DNA from: Halorussus limi
GTDB lineage: Archaea > Halobacteriota > Halobacteria > Halobacteriales > Haladaptataceae
DNA length: 64,000 nucleotides
Reading direction: 5' to 3'
Assembly (NCBI RefSeq): GCF_023238205.1
Contig: NZ_CP096662.1
Span: 1-64,000, forward strand
Part shown: positions 42,539 through 51,227 of the stretch, one piece after another
How positions within the stretch are numbered: the stretch's first letter is position 1
How the letters are laid out: each line of letters starts with the position of its first letter
Made by a program: the position numbers and the translations under genes
Notes under the pieces: model-generated
Told to the model about the DNA's origin: nothing
The model's input: the letters and a program-made list of their open reading frames with translations, nothing else
The model's database searches: none

Positions 42539-43711
42539 CTATTCGTCGAGAAACTCTGTCGTTAACTCGTCCATCTCGTCCATACTCTGCCGATTCAACG
42601 CCGATCGGACGAGGATTTCGCCCGCAATACTCTGCGGACTGATGACGGTGTCTGCCCCTGCCCGTTTTAGCTTCCCGATATTCTCACGGTTCGTCGCTGC
42701 AGCAACAATGTAACCCTCGGTGTTCAAATCTCGCGCGGTAAGGACGGAGAGCGCGTCTTCAGCATCGTTGTTCGTCGCGACGAGTATCGCTCGAGCTTCC
42801 TCGATATGCGCTTTCCGAAGGGTTTCCTCATCGCTGGGGTCGCCAGTCAGCACGTTGAAATCCCGCTCAGCGAGGTGTTGTGCGTTATCGCTGTCTGGCG
42901 TTATCACGAGAATCTCGGTTCCGTCTCGAATATCCTGCGAGAACTCCTCGAGGATTGCCTCGGTGAGGTCGCCATATCCGAGAATGAGGATGTGATTGCT
43001 GAGGAGTTCGAGCTGTGAGTCCGTCATTCGTCCGAGTGCACGGGATAGACGGGCTTCAATTGCAGGGCCTAGGACCGTCCCGAGTGCGAGTGCGAAGCTC
43101 GTGGTCCCGATCACGATAACCGACATCCCGAAGAGGCGGGCACTCTGGGTCGTCGGTGCAGCATCCCCGTACCCGACGGTGCTGGCAGTCACCAGCGTGT
43201 AGTAGAACGCATCAACCAGCGTGGTGATATTTGCAAATTCGTCTCGGAGTGCATAGGTCCCGACCGTCCCGTAGATCTGTGCACCGACAATCGCGGCCAA
43301 AGCCGTCAGTTGTGATATCGAAAACGAGAGTTCGCGGTCGAAGTGACGTCGGTTCGCCAGAACATTTGGAAGAGCGAGGAGTGAGAGGACAATTAGCGGG
43401 AACGACAGGGGACTGGACTGCATCAATCCCTGGAGCGCGGTGATCGGAAGCAGTACGACAGTCGAGTACCAAGCAACACGGAGCCCTCGACGCAGCCCGA
43501 ACGCACTGATGAGAATGAGAAAACCAGTGAGCGCGCCCGTAAACCCCGCAGTGCGTTGAATCGCTGGTGGGATGAACTCTGCAAGTGGCCCAACGACACT
43601 CTGTGCTCCGATATTTGCGATACCTGTGAGGACTGAGAGGAGCGCTACCGCGAGTGTGAGTATAACTGTAAGCCGAGCTCCGTACTGACTCCACCGCGAG
43701 TACAGGGACAT
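42539..43711 (-). CDS. potassium channel with TrkA_N (RCK) domain
   Basis: 390 aa. The N-terminus has several hydrophobic helices, then a pore module with selectivity filter TVGYGD (178-183) inside FYYTLVTASTVGYGDAAP. RCK domain about 240-370 starts HILILGYGDLTEAILEEF, with the GxGxxx nucleotide loop, and ends NRENIGKLKRAGADTVISP. There is no clear RCK_C tail. Likely a nucleotide-gated K+ channel for uptake or release. Extra N-terminal helices make it more than a minimal two-helix channel. Confidence 0.9.
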   Translation of the reverse strand: MSLYSRWSQYGARLTVILTLAVALLSVLTGIANIGAQSVVGPLAEFIPPAIQRTAGFTGALTGFLILISAFGLRRGLRVAWYSTVVLLPITALQGLMQSSPLSFPLIVLSLLALPNVLANRRHFDRELSFSISQLTALAAIVGAQIYGTVGTYALRDEFANITTLVDAFYYTLVTASTVGYGDAAPTTQSARLFGMSVIVIGTTSFALALGTVLGPAIEARLSRALGRMTDSQLELLSNHILILGYGDLTEAILEEFSQDIRDGTEILVITPDSDNAQHLAERDFNVLTGDPSDEETLRKAHIEEARAILVATNNDAEDALSVLTARDLNTEGYIVAAATNRENIGKLKRAGADTVISPQSIAGEILVRSALNRQSMDEMDELTTEFLDE

Positions 43712-43767
43712 GAAGTACTGACTGATATGCAGAGACGTAATTTAAAGACTAAACTCGATGGCGTTAC

Positions 43768-44166
43768 TCAGGGTACCACGACGAGTTCGATATCCAAATT
43801 CGCTCGGAGATAGCTCTCGATATCCACACTGACATCAAGCAGTTCGAGCAGTGAATCGACCCACTTCCTGCGGCGCGCTTCGCTAATGACTACGTGGGTA
43901 ATCTCTTCACGACTCGCTTCTTCCAGGACTGCCTCTTCAATGAGAAAGCCATCACGAGTAATGTAGTCAGCCCGAACGTCTCCATACTCACGCTCAACGA
44001 CAGTCCTGAGATCACGACGAGTCACGCGTTCATCGTCCGGATACGAATTCAGATGCAGGACTGTCACCAACGCCATGGGATCGTCATCGATAAGCGAGAG
44101 TGCACGTTCCAGCGCACGCTTGTTCCGGTCGGTAAGAGGGAAACGGACCGGGATGAGGACGTTCAT
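43768..44166 (-). CDS. universal-stress-like single-domain protein
   Basis: 132 aa. MNVLIPVRFPLTDRNKRALERAL is the Usp opening, with an Rossmann-like HUP fold. The latter half (THVVISEARRRKWVDSLLELLDV) lacks the usual G-x2-G nucleotide motif, so ATP binding is doubtful. Between a K+ channel and the second antiporter pair; probably a signalling partner. Confidence 0.75.
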   Translation of the reverse strand: MNVLIPVRFPLTDRNKRALERALSLIDDDPMALVTVLHLNSYPDDERVTRRDLRTVVEREYGDVRADYITRDGFLIEEAVLEEASREEITHVVISEARRRKWVDSLLELLDVSVDIESYLRANLDIELVVVP

Positions 44167-44438
44167 AGCTCCTCACTTAGCAGAGCGACGGCAAAACTAT
44201 GGAGGTGCCTTCCTGACTGAGATATCGACTACTCACGATGGGGATAGAATTCTCGACCACAGCGGAGACATCGATAGTGTGAGACCCGCCAGCCTCCTCC
44301 CGTTGTATACCGTGGCCGGTACGAATCCTCGGCCCCACAGTCCGGGCAGATAGTCGGCGGTGTTCGGCGAGTACCCATACACACTCGGTGGTTCGGATAG
44401 ATGCGAGAAAAGTGCTCGTATCACTGACCCGAAGGCCA

Positions 44439-44446
44439 ATATGTAT
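44439..44446 (+). promoter_or_regulatory. TATA-like box of the second KhtT-KefB-like operon
   Basis: AATATGTA centred 25 bp before ATG 44467. The remainder of 44167-44438 has no gene I can support. Confidence 0.4.
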
Positions 44447-44466
44447 CTCCTGCGAATACCCGCTCA

Positions 44467-44943
44467 ATGAAGGTCTTCGAAACCCAGCTTCCAGGCGTCG
44501 GTCGTCGCTATACTCTATCGTTCCCGACCGGTGGTGAGTTCGTCATCGTGGTGCATAACAACGGCCGTCGGGAGACCTACTGGCGAGAAGACGCCGATGG
44601 TGACAGTGAGCAACTGTTCGAAGCGACCGAGTCACAGGCCCGAAAAATCGCGGAGATATTCGATGGGACATATTTCCATCCGGTCGGGGAAGGCCTCGAG
44701 GACGCCTTTGAAGATGCTCGCATCAAGTGGATCGAAGTCGGGCAAACATCGCCAATTGCAAATCAGCCCATTCGCCAGACACAGCTCCGAAGTCGCACAG
44801 GAGTCTCGATTCTCGCAATCCAGCGCGGTGACCGGACAATATCGAATCCAGACCCGGACACCGACATTCAGGCCGGAGATATGCTCGTTGTGGTCGGGAC
44901 TGATGAGGCATACGACGCCCTCGATGAACTCCTAACAGCGTAG
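44467..44943 (+). CDS. KhtT-like regulatory subunit with RCK_C domain (copy 2)
   Basis: 158 aa, same plan as the gene at 33433: opening MKVFETQLPGVGRRYTLSFP and RCK_C part TSPIANQPIRQTQLRSRTGVS, IQAGDMLVVVGTDE. The core NPxPDT loop (ISNPDPDTDI) matches copy 1 (IANPMPDTTI). A 63-bp gap separates it from its antiporter gene, versus 2 bp in copy 1. Putative c-di-AMP or nucleotide sensor. Confidence 0.87.
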   Translation: MKVFETQLPGVGRRYTLSFPTGGEFVIVVHNNGRRETYWREDADGDSEQLFEATESQARKIAEIFDGTYFHPVGEGLEDAFEDARIKWIEVGQTSPIANQPIRQTQLRSRTGVSILAIQRGDRTISNPDPDTDIQAGDMLVVVGTDEAYDALDELLTA

Positions 44944-45006
44944 CTGTCGAGCGAGCCGGCAAGAGAGACAACGCCTTTCATCTCTCCCGAAGTCAGGTAG
45001 CCCACT

Positions 45007-46209
45007 GTGGTCGAGTTCAATCTTCTCTTTACGGCCGGTGTCCTCCTCCTGTTGCTCGCGGGGGCAGGAGCGCTGGCACTTCGATACAAGCAGTCTGTTA
45101 TTCCTGCGTACATCATCGTCGGAATTCTCATTGGTCCATACGCACCGTCGCTCGGCGGTATCTCGTTGACTCTCATAGACAGTCCAGATATCGTGAGACT
45201 GCTGGCTGACCTGGGTGTCGTCTTGCTTCTGTTTTTCGTGGGCCTCGAACTGAGCCTCGAACAGCTCTTCACGAACCGCATTAGATTCCTGCGTGCCGGT
45301 GCCGTCGATATCGGGATTAGTCTCCCACTCGGTATCGCTCTCGGGCTCGCATTCGGGTTTACCTGGCTAGAAGCAGGGTTCATCGCCCTGATCGTCTTCA
45401 ACTCTTCGACGGTCATCATCGCGAAATCGCTCATCGATCTCGGGTGGATCGTAGATCCGGAGAGTCAGGCGATTCTCGGTGTTATTGTTATCGAGGATAT
45501 CCTGACTGCTCTCGGATTCGCTCTTCTCTCTGTGTTCTTAGTTGGTGGCACGGATGCATCAACCGTTGTTCTCTCCATCGGTCAATCGATACTGTTTCTG
45601 CTCCTCCTGCTTGGCGCAGCGTATTACGGAGCAGGAATCCTCGAACGGCTCTTCGGCGTGGGCTCAACCGAAATCTTCGTCATCGGTGTCCTCGGTGTTG
45701 GAGCTATTGTCGCCGGTGCCGGGCTCATGGTGGGGGTCAGTGAAGCTGTTGCTGCGTTTCTCGTTGGGACTGCTTTCGGCCGAACGAGACACACAGATAG
45801 AATTGAACGGCTCATCGCGCCCACTCGGGATCTCTTCGCCGCGATGTTCTTTTTCGTGATCGGATTACAGACGAACCCGGCATTGTTGATGGCAACACTT
45901 GGATTCGTTCTCGTCGCAGTCGTTGTTACCACAAGCGGACAGCTCGTAAGTGGGTTCTTCGCTGGACGGGCGTACGGATTGGATCGTCATCGGTCAGTAC
46001 GGGTTGGGTGTGCATTAGCGCCCCGCGGCGAGTTCTCGCTCGTCATCGCTGCGTTCCTCGTAACAGCAGGTACCACCTCTGCGCTTCGAGAGACGATCCC
46101 GGCGTTCACCGTTGGGTACGTTCTCCTAACGAGTATCATAGGGACGGTACTGATGCGGAACGCCGATCGCCTTTCGACAACACTTATACGCTCCCTCTTT
46201 CGTCAGTAA
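45007..46209 (+). CDS. CPA2-family cation/H+ antiporter, KefB/KhtU-like (copy 2)
   Basis: 400 aa from a GTG start. The same helix plan as copy 1 (QSVIPAYIIVGILIGPYAP; GVVLLLFFVGLELS; SSTVIIAKSLIDLGW; VIEDILTALGFA). Conserved acidic residue in V-I-E-D-I. Differences throughout suggest a different set point or ion preference. Ends shortly before the histone-fold gene. Confidence 0.9.
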   Translation: MVEFNLLFTAGVLLLLLAGAGALALRYKQSVIPAYIIVGILIGPYAPSLGGISLTLIDSPDIVRLLADLGVVLLLFFVGLELSLEQLFTNRIRFLRAGAVDIGISLPLGIALGLAFGFTWLEAGFIALIVFNSSTVIIAKSLIDLGWIVDPESQAILGVIVIEDILTALGFALLSVFLVGGTDASTVVLSIGQSILFLLLLLGAAYYGAGILERLFGVGSTEIFVIGVLGVGAIVAGAGLMVGVSEAVAAFLVGTAFGRTRHTDRIERLIAPTRDLFAAMFFFVIGLQTNPALLMATLGFVLVAVVVTTSGQLVSGFFAGRAYGLDRHRSVRVGCALAPRGEFSLVIAAFLVTAGTTSALRETIPAFTVGYVLLTSIIGTVLMRNADRLSTTLIRSLFRQ

Positions 46210-46227
46210 CACCGTAGTTCTTCAACG

Positions 46228-46235
46228 TTTATATG
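46228..46235 (+). promoter_or_regulatory. TATA box of the small histone-fold gene
   Basis: TTTATATG centred about 30 bp before ATG 46261; no ribosome-binding site. Confidence 0.45.
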
Positions 46236-46260
46236 CTGAACAAGATAACTCCAGGATGGA

Positions 46261-46428
46261 ATGTCTGACCTGATCGTCAAAGCAGCTGTGAAGGATGCAC
46301 TGTCGAAGCACAACGTGTCGGCAGATTTCTACGACGGCCTCAACGAAGAGGTCGCCGAACTGCTCGACGACGCCGCAGAGCGTGCTGAGGCCAACGATCG
46401 GAAGACGGTTCAGCCCCGCGACCTGTAG
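46261..46428 (+). CDS. 55-aa histone-fold protein (DUF1931/CBFD-NFYB-HMF type)
   Basis: Short gene starting MSDLIVKAAVKDALSKHNVS, with a central helix DFYDGLNEEVAELLDDAAERA and ending NDRKTVQPRDL. The final R-K-T-x-x-P-R-D pattern is the histone-fold loop-helix junction, well known from small haloarchaeal members. It could bind DNA or a protein partner. Placed just before xseAB, whose gene follows after 73 bp, suggesting a DNA-maintenance group. Confidence 0.8.
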   Translation: MSDLIVKAAVKDALSKHNVSADFYDGLNEEVAELLDDAAERAEANDRKTVQPRDL

Positions 46429-46501
46429 GCCTGCGTAACACAGCCGACCCATCACTCGAACGTAGCTTTTTGAGGTTCCTGGCAAGAGTTAGTAGACGGA
46501 G

Positions 46502-47554
46502 ATGGCGGACGCACCGGAAACCGAACGGCAGGCGGTCGAACCCGATGCGAGAGAGGTCCTCACCGTGTCACAGCTGAACGACCGGATTGCATCTATCGTC
46601 GAGGAGATGCCTGCCCTCAACGGTGTCCGCGGTATTGGCGAAGTCACTGACCTCCACCAGAACAGTACGGCGCTCTACTTCACGCTCACCGACGGCGACG
46701 CTGAACTCCCCTGTATGATTTGGGCGAACCGCTACCGGGATATGGACGCCGAGCTCGAAGACGGCACCGAGGTCATCCTCGAGGGCGATATCGACTACTG
46801 GGTCGAAGGTGGGAAAATCGACCTCAAACCGTGGGAAGTGATCGTCGTCGGCGACGGCGACCAGGCGGCCGCAGTCGAGCGACTGCGAAGCGAACTCGAA
46901 GAGCGTGGCTGGTTCGACGACGAGCAGAAACAACAACCACCGGCGTTCCCGGAGCGGGTCGGCGTCGTCACTTCTCTCCGGGGGGACGCCCAGTACGACA
47001 TCCAGAACGCGATCCACGAGCAGGACCCCACCGCCGATATCCTGGTGAAGGACGCGACTGTCCAGGGATCGGAGGCGCCGACGTCCATCGCGAACGGCAT
47101 CCACCACCTCGACCGCTCCGAGGACGTCGACGCGATCATCGTCGGTCGCGGCGGCGGGAGTGATTCGAACCTCCAAGCCTTCAACACCGAGCGGGTCGCG
47201 GAGGCGATCTTCACCGCGAACACGCCGATCATCACCGCAATTGGGCACACTGATGACCAGCTAATCGCTGATCAGGTGGCGGATGTCGCGACGATCACGC
47301 CGACGGCCGCCGGCGAGTATATCGTGAGTTCTCGCGAGGAGTTCCTTGCGAGTGAGGTCGAACCGCTGGAGCAGCAACTCGAGGCTGCGTACGAAACTTT
47401 CCAGCAGGAGCACGAACACGAACAGGAACTCGTCGAAGCAGTCGACGAGGCGGCCGCACCTGAGGGGGTTCCGCCGATCTACTACAAGGCCGCAATCGCT
47501 GTGCTGCTGTTGCTGTTGTTGGTCATTACCGGACTGTGGCTGGGGGTGATCTGA
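46502..47554 (+). CDS. xseA: exonuclease VII large subunit with C-terminal membrane anchor
   Basis: 350 aa. OB-fold NTD: LTVSQLNDRIASIVEEMP, VRGIGEVTDLHQNSTALYF. Catalytic part: RVGVVTSLRGDAQYDIQNAI, IIVGRGGGSDSNLQAFN and GHTDDQLIADQVADVATITP, all matching XseA (bacterial GHExD reads GHTDD). The long bacterial coiled-coil region is reduced to about 50 residues and followed by one hydrophobic helix (AAIAVLLLLLLVITGLWLG) at the end. It would degrade single-stranded DNA with XseB, apparently at the membrane. Confidence 0.88.
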   Translation: MADAPETERQAVEPDAREVLTVSQLNDRIASIVEEMPALNGVRGIGEVTDLHQNSTALYFTLTDGDAELPCMIWANRYRDMDAELEDGTEVILEGDIDYWVEGGKIDLKPWEVIVVGDGDQAAAVERLRSELEERGWFDDEQKQQPPAFPERVGVVTSLRGDAQYDIQNAIHEQDPTADILVKDATVQGSEAPTSIANGIHHLDRSEDVDAIIVGRGGGSDSNLQAFNTERVAEAIFTANTPIITAIGHTDDQLIADQVADVATITPTAAGEYIVSSREEFLASEVEPLEQQLEAAYETFQQEHEHEQELVEAVDEAAAPEGVPPIYYKAAIAVLLLLLLVITGLWLGVI

Positions 47555-47556
47555 GC

Positions 47557-47739
47557 GTGGCAAACGACCAAGAGATCCACGATCGGCTGAGCCGTGTCGA
47601 GGAAATCATTGAGCAGCTCGATGCGGACGAGTGTGACCTCGATGAAGGCACAAGGCTCCACGAGGAAGGTCAAGAGTTCTTGGCCGAGGTGCGAGAAATC
47701 CTCGACAACGGGCGTGGAGACGTCGTGGAACTCGAATAG
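47557..47739 (+). CDS. xseB: exonuclease VII small subunit
   Basis: 60 aa from GTG 47557; an in-frame GTG at 47536 would overlap xseA. A helical hairpin (DRLSRVEEIIEQLDADECDLDEGTRLHEEG), the characteristic XseB pattern of a short acidic repeat before E-G. Binds XseA. GTG start and close spacing indicate coupling with xseA. Confidence 0.82.
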   Translation: MANDQEIHDRLSRVEEIIEQLDADECDLDEGTRLHEEGQEFLAEVREILDNGRGDVVELE

Positions 47740-47754
47740 AGTGCCATACCAACC

Positions 47755-47795
47755 TTAACCAACAGTCAACCGCAGCTAACCCCATTGTTGGTTAA
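47755..47795. promoter_or_regulatory. 41-bp inverted repeat (first copy), upstream of the conjugation operon
   Basis: TTAACCAAC (47755-47763) and GTTGGTTAA (47787-47795) are perfect inverse arms 23 bp apart; the inner pair A/T extends the arms to ten. It lies after xseB and about 150 bp before the first gene of the T4SS operon. The copy at 61680-61720 has the same arms and the same total length. Confidence 0.7.
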
Positions 47796-47871
47796 TAGTT
47801 TCCTTGCAAGGTGAACGAGCTCTCCGATTATAATTTACTTTAGAATTTTGCGCCAGTTGGTAGCCAGAAAG

Positions 47872-47879
47872 CATATACC
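47872..47879 (+). promoter_or_regulatory. possible TATA box of the conjugation operon
   Basis: CATATACC with a start site expected near 47900, leaving a leader of about 40 nt before ATG 47943. It lies 77 bp after the 41-bp inverted repeat. Confidence 0.35.
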
Positions 47880-47942
47880 GATCTTCTAGCTATCGCACCA
47901 CCATGGACCGGGGCTCAACCGGTGCATACCCACCCCGCACAT

Positions 47943-48191
47943 ATGATCACACGGGCAGTCACCATCGAAGACATCGATGATCTGTATCTGACGTGGAACA
48001 GCCATATCAACGGTTCCGCCCTCTATCGGCGCGCCCTCCGAGACGAGATGGAGCTTCGCGACGTCGACCCTGACGAGCTTCGAGATCTCTTCGAACGGGC
48101 CCGCGAACAGGGCTACACGAAAGACGAGATCGTCGACGAGACCAACCGCTACGCTGATCTGAAAGCACTCGTCGACGACGCAGAGGAGTAA
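47943..48191 (+). CDS. small acidic protein, first gene of the T4SS operon
   Basis: 82 aa from ATG 47943 (a GTG at 47922 is possible). Helical and acidic (MELRDVDPDELRDLFERARE, YTKDEIVDETNRYADL). No known family. Six bp before the pilin-like gene, so co-transcribed. Perhaps a regulator or assembly factor. Confidence 0.6.
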   Translation: MITRAVTIEDIDDLYLTWNSHINGSALYRRALRDEMELRDVDPDELRDLFERAREQGYTKDEIVDETNRYADLKALVDDAEE

Positions 48192-48197
48192 CCCGCT

Positions 48198-48620
48198 ATG
48201 TCACAGGACAATACGCCCTCCGAGACGGCCCCGAATCGCGCCGAAAGTCAGCCGACAGCATCGAGTAGGCTTCCCAGGCAAGCTGTGTTCATCGTCGTCG
48301 TCCTGAGCCTGTTCGCTGTGGAACCCGCCGCCGCACAGACGAACGCCGTCTGTAGCGCAGACAACCTCCCCAGCATGATCGAGGGCTTCTTCCAGCTTAC
48401 CACGGCGCTGGGTATTGTCGGCCTCGCGGTCGTGTGGCAGGCCGACTCCCTCATCGAGATGTTCACGATCACGCCCGACCAAAAGAAGGGGCTCAAGCGT
48501 CACAAGCGGTCGGCGATGAAGTCTACGGTCGTCCTCGTCGCCCTTGGACCACTCTACACCGTTGCCGGGTCGATGATGAACCTCCCGCTGGCGCAGTGCG
48601 TCGACCTCGCCCCCTGGTAG
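48198..48620 (+). CDS. VirB2/TrbC-like pilin candidate
   Basis: 140 aa. A signal-like helix (AVFIVVVLSLFAVEPAAAQ, likely cleaved after AAA), then two hydrophobic segments (FQLTTALGIVGLAVVWQA and VVLVALGPLYTVAGSMM) separated by a basic loop (KKGLKRHKRSAMK). This layout is that of VirB2 major pilins. Two cysteines (AVC, QC) could pair. Position at the head of the conjugation operon supports it; sequence identity alone would not. Confidence 0.6.
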   Translation: MSQDNTPSETAPNRAESQPTASSRLPRQAVFIVVVLSLFAVEPAAAQTNAVCSADNLPSMIEGFFQLTTALGIVGLAVVWQADSLIEMFTITPDQKKGLKRHKRSAMKSTVVLVALGPLYTVAGSMMNLPLAQCVDLAPW

Positions 48621-48648
48621 GCGACTACCGCCCCCGTCGCAAGCCCCC

Positions 48649-50385
48649 ATGAAACAACGAGAGCTCTCCGTGCTAATGGCCGCCCTGTTCGTGACGGGCC
48701 TAGTCACGGGTCTCGTTACTGCAAGCCCGCCACGGCCAGGTACGGAGGGGAATGGACTCACTGCGAATGAATCAGCGACGCTGTGGTCTCGCGACGCGGA
48801 CAACTACATCAGCCAGGAGGAGTACCAGCAGCGATACGGCGAGGACCGTTCCGCTGTCCATCAAGTAGCAAACGGGACGGATATCACGTTCAAACGGCCG
48901 CCGGAGACTGCGGCAACGTGGACGCGGAACGACTTCGAGGACCTCGACGCTGGCGGAGCAGATACTTCCATGCATCCGCAGCACGCGGACCTTGAGGACG
49001 GTGTCTTCATCGAGGATGCCCACGCCACCATCTTCGCGGTCCAACCCTCTACCCGAGGACACCTGGAGTCCGGAGGGACACCGTTGTACATCGCGCCGAA
49101 TGGGACGATGCGCGGATTCGTTGATTACCGGGTTCGCGTGCCCAACGGGAGTTCCTCCGGCAACACGACTATCTCGTGGTCTCTCACGGAGCACGAGATC
49201 GAAGAAGTCCGGTTGAAGAAGAACGGGGAGACCATCGCGACGCAGGACGGGACCCATACGCCCGCTCTCGATTACCGGATCGAAGATGACTGGAGCGCGA
49301 ATCTCACGCTCGAAGCGGAGATCAGCGTCCGTCTAAAGAAGACCACCCGAACTAACCACGGCAATCAGACGGACGTCGACGTCACCTATCGGACGGAATC
49401 ACGCAACGTTTCCGATTCGATCGCCGTCGAGATCTACGACCTCTCGGCGTATCCCTACTACGCCGAGTATCCCAATGGCGACGCTGGTGTGGCTATCTTC
49501 CAGTCCCGCCCGTGGCAGGGGTACACGCTCACGGAGAATGGAAGCGCACGAGTGCGTGGCGTCTGGCGGTTTTACACGGCCCGCAACACCAACTGGGACA
49601 CGCTCGTCCGGTCGAACCGGACCGACAGCGCCACCGTCGAGTCGGATGCGATTCCAGTCTATGTTCACGCGTTCCCGTCGCGAATCGGCCCGAGGGCTGA
49701 ACCAGTTCGCGATGGCCCAGAGATTATCGACACCTGGGGCACTGACCGACCGTCTCCGGACGGAACTATCGGCGAGAACATCAACATCGACATCGTCAAC
49801 CAGTCGTACACGACGACGTACGGCGTCGCAGTTCGTGCCGAGACAGTCGACCGCGACGCGCTCCAAGTTGCGGGGATCGTACGGGGTGTGAATGCCTCGA
49901 TTGTGGCACCTGATGCTGGCTCTGAGCGGCAGCTCCGGCGCAGTAATCTGACTGTTGAGGTTCTCCGGCAGAACGAAAGCCAGGCCACACTCCGCATCGA
50001 ACTCCGGGACAACGATACCGGCGCCCCAATCGTGCTCAGCGATCCCGACCGACGATATCCAATCGGCGGGAACACTCGCAACGGCTACATCACCATCGCG
50101 GAGCAACGCGTCGAGACCAACGCCTCCGGGGTAACGATCGTGACGATCGACGAGCCGGGCATCTACACGGCTCGGTACCACCCAGGCTCGTGGCTCGGGC
50201 ACAACCCCGCGTATGTGAGTGCGACGGCAACTGCTCGGTGGCATCCGCTCGGCACCATTGCCGGTTGGTTCGCGTTCATTCTCGAGGTCGGCTGGCAGCT
50301 CATCCCGTTTATTGTGATGTTCTACGCAGGCAAGCGGCTCCTCCGAATGCTTGGTCCAGAAGACATCTTCCAACGGAACCCATAG
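48649..50385 (+). CDS. surface glycoprotein anchored by a C-terminal helix, T4SS operon
   Basis: 578 aa. N-terminal signal (VLMAALFVTGLVTGLVTA) and a final membrane helix (AGWFAFILEVGWQLIPFIVMFY). The large outside part is beta-rich with many N-x-S/T glycosylation sites (NGT, NES, NGS, NAS) and no known domain. Between the pilin-like and lipoprotein genes; a cell-surface adhesin or mating-bridge protein is the natural guess. Confidence 0.7.
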   Translation: MKQRELSVLMAALFVTGLVTGLVTASPPRPGTEGNGLTANESATLWSRDADNYISQEEYQQRYGEDRSAVHQVANGTDITFKRPPETAATWTRNDFEDLDAGGADTSMHPQHADLEDGVFIEDAHATIFAVQPSTRGHLESGGTPLYIAPNGTMRGFVDYRVRVPNGSSSGNTTISWSLTEHEIEEVRLKKNGETIATQDGTHTPALDYRIEDDWSANLTLEAEISVRLKKTTRTNHGNQTDVDVTYRTESRNVSDSIAVEIYDLSAYPYYAEYPNGDAGVAIFQSRPWQGYTLTENGSARVRGVWRFYTARNTNWDTLVRSNRTDSATVESDAIPVYVHAFPSRIGPRAEPVRDGPEIIDTWGTDRPSPDGTIGENINIDIVNQSYTTTYGVAVRAETVDRDALQVAGIVRGVNASIVAPDAGSERQLRRSNLTVEVLRQNESQATLRIELRDNDTGAPIVLSDPDRRYPIGGNTRNGYITIAEQRVETNASGVTIVTIDEPGIYTARYHPGSWLGHNPAYVSATATARWHPLGTIAGWFAFILEVGWQLIPFIVMFYAGKRLLRMLGPEDIFQRNP

Positions 50386-50388
50386 TCC

Positions 50389-51225
50389 ATGACTAGAAAC
50401 CACCCACACATCAGTCGGCGAACCGCCCTCCGAACAGTCGCAGGTGCTGCGCTCGTAAGCGTCGCTGGTTGTCTGAACGACAATGGCGGTTCTGGGACGC
50501 CTAGTGACGGAACGACCTCTCCAGATGGAAACGGCCCACTCACGCGTATTACTGTCGAGGGGACAACACTCGTCGTCGAACTCTCCGAAGAGGCCGACGT
50601 CGACCAAGTCAACCTCATCCAACCGAACGGCGAGCTATTCGGGAAGCGTGACGTAGCTGCGGGTGCTCAACAGGTCTCGTTCGAGATCGGCACCGCGTAT
50701 GCGTCTGGTGAGTACCGCGTACTCGCGTTGAAGGGTGAGGAGACAGTAGTTGAGACCACGACTGAACTCCGTCCAGAGATTCAGATACAGGATGTTGGAC
50801 TCTATCGAAATAATCCAGATAAGCCGTGGGACGAAGTCTATGGCGAGAGCGAGACGGACCGGATCAAGAATGGCGAGGCTTTCGTCACGGTAGAGAACAC
50901 AGGGAGTGGCCCGGAAGCGATAACTGAACTGGTTTTCTCGGGAGACGTTCCCAATCCAATTGAGAATCCCAGAGGTAGTGGGATATACGAAGCTGATCAG
51001 GTCGTAGTCTCCCCTGGCGAGACAATCGACCTGTTCAGTAATTCGTTCCCGTTCGGTTCAGAGAGTGAGGACGGAATGGGGTGTTCCCCAGACGGTAACA
51101 GTGGCCAGTTTACGGTTGTCGTCGAGACCCGAGTCAGTGGAAATCGAGTCACGAGTACCTACGACGTCCAGTACTCCGGATCTGACGAGATGACTGACTG
51201 TGAGGCCACGATCACGGAGGCCTGA
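50389..51225 (+). CDS. Tat lipoprotein of the T4SS operon
   Basis: 278 aa. Signal: SRRTALRTVAGAALVSVAGC; lipidation at Cys28. A Gly/Ser/Thr linker, then two beta-sandwich-like parts (VEGTTLVVELSEEADVDQV; FVTVENTGSGPEAI). Three bp after the glycoprotein gene and two before the VirB6-like gene. Probably an extracellular part of the transfer apparatus, comparable in position to a VirB7-type lipoprotein. Confidence 0.72.
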   Translation: MTRNHPHISRRTALRTVAGAALVSVAGCLNDNGGSGTPSDGTTSPDGNGPLTRITVEGTTLVVELSEEADVDQVNLIQPNGELFGKRDVAAGAQQVSFEIGTAYASGEYRVLALKGEETVVETTTELRPEIQIQDVGLYRNNPDKPWDEVYGESETDRIKNGEAFVTVENTGSGPEAITELVFSGDVPNPIENPRGSGIYEADQVVVSPGETIDLFSNSFPFGSESEDGMGCSPDGNSGQFTVVVETRVSGNRVTSTYDVQYSGSDEMTDCEATITEA

Positions 51226-51227
51226 CG

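Noticed and set aside
44177-44467. Minus-strand ORF in the gap before the second KhtT gene
   Set aside because: Covers the promoter of the KhtT-like gene and shows no recognisable protein features.
49399-50622. Minus-strand 407-aa ORF opposite the glycoprotein and lipoprotein genes
   Set aside because: Spans two real genes and the junction, no motif; a typical high-GC antisense frame.
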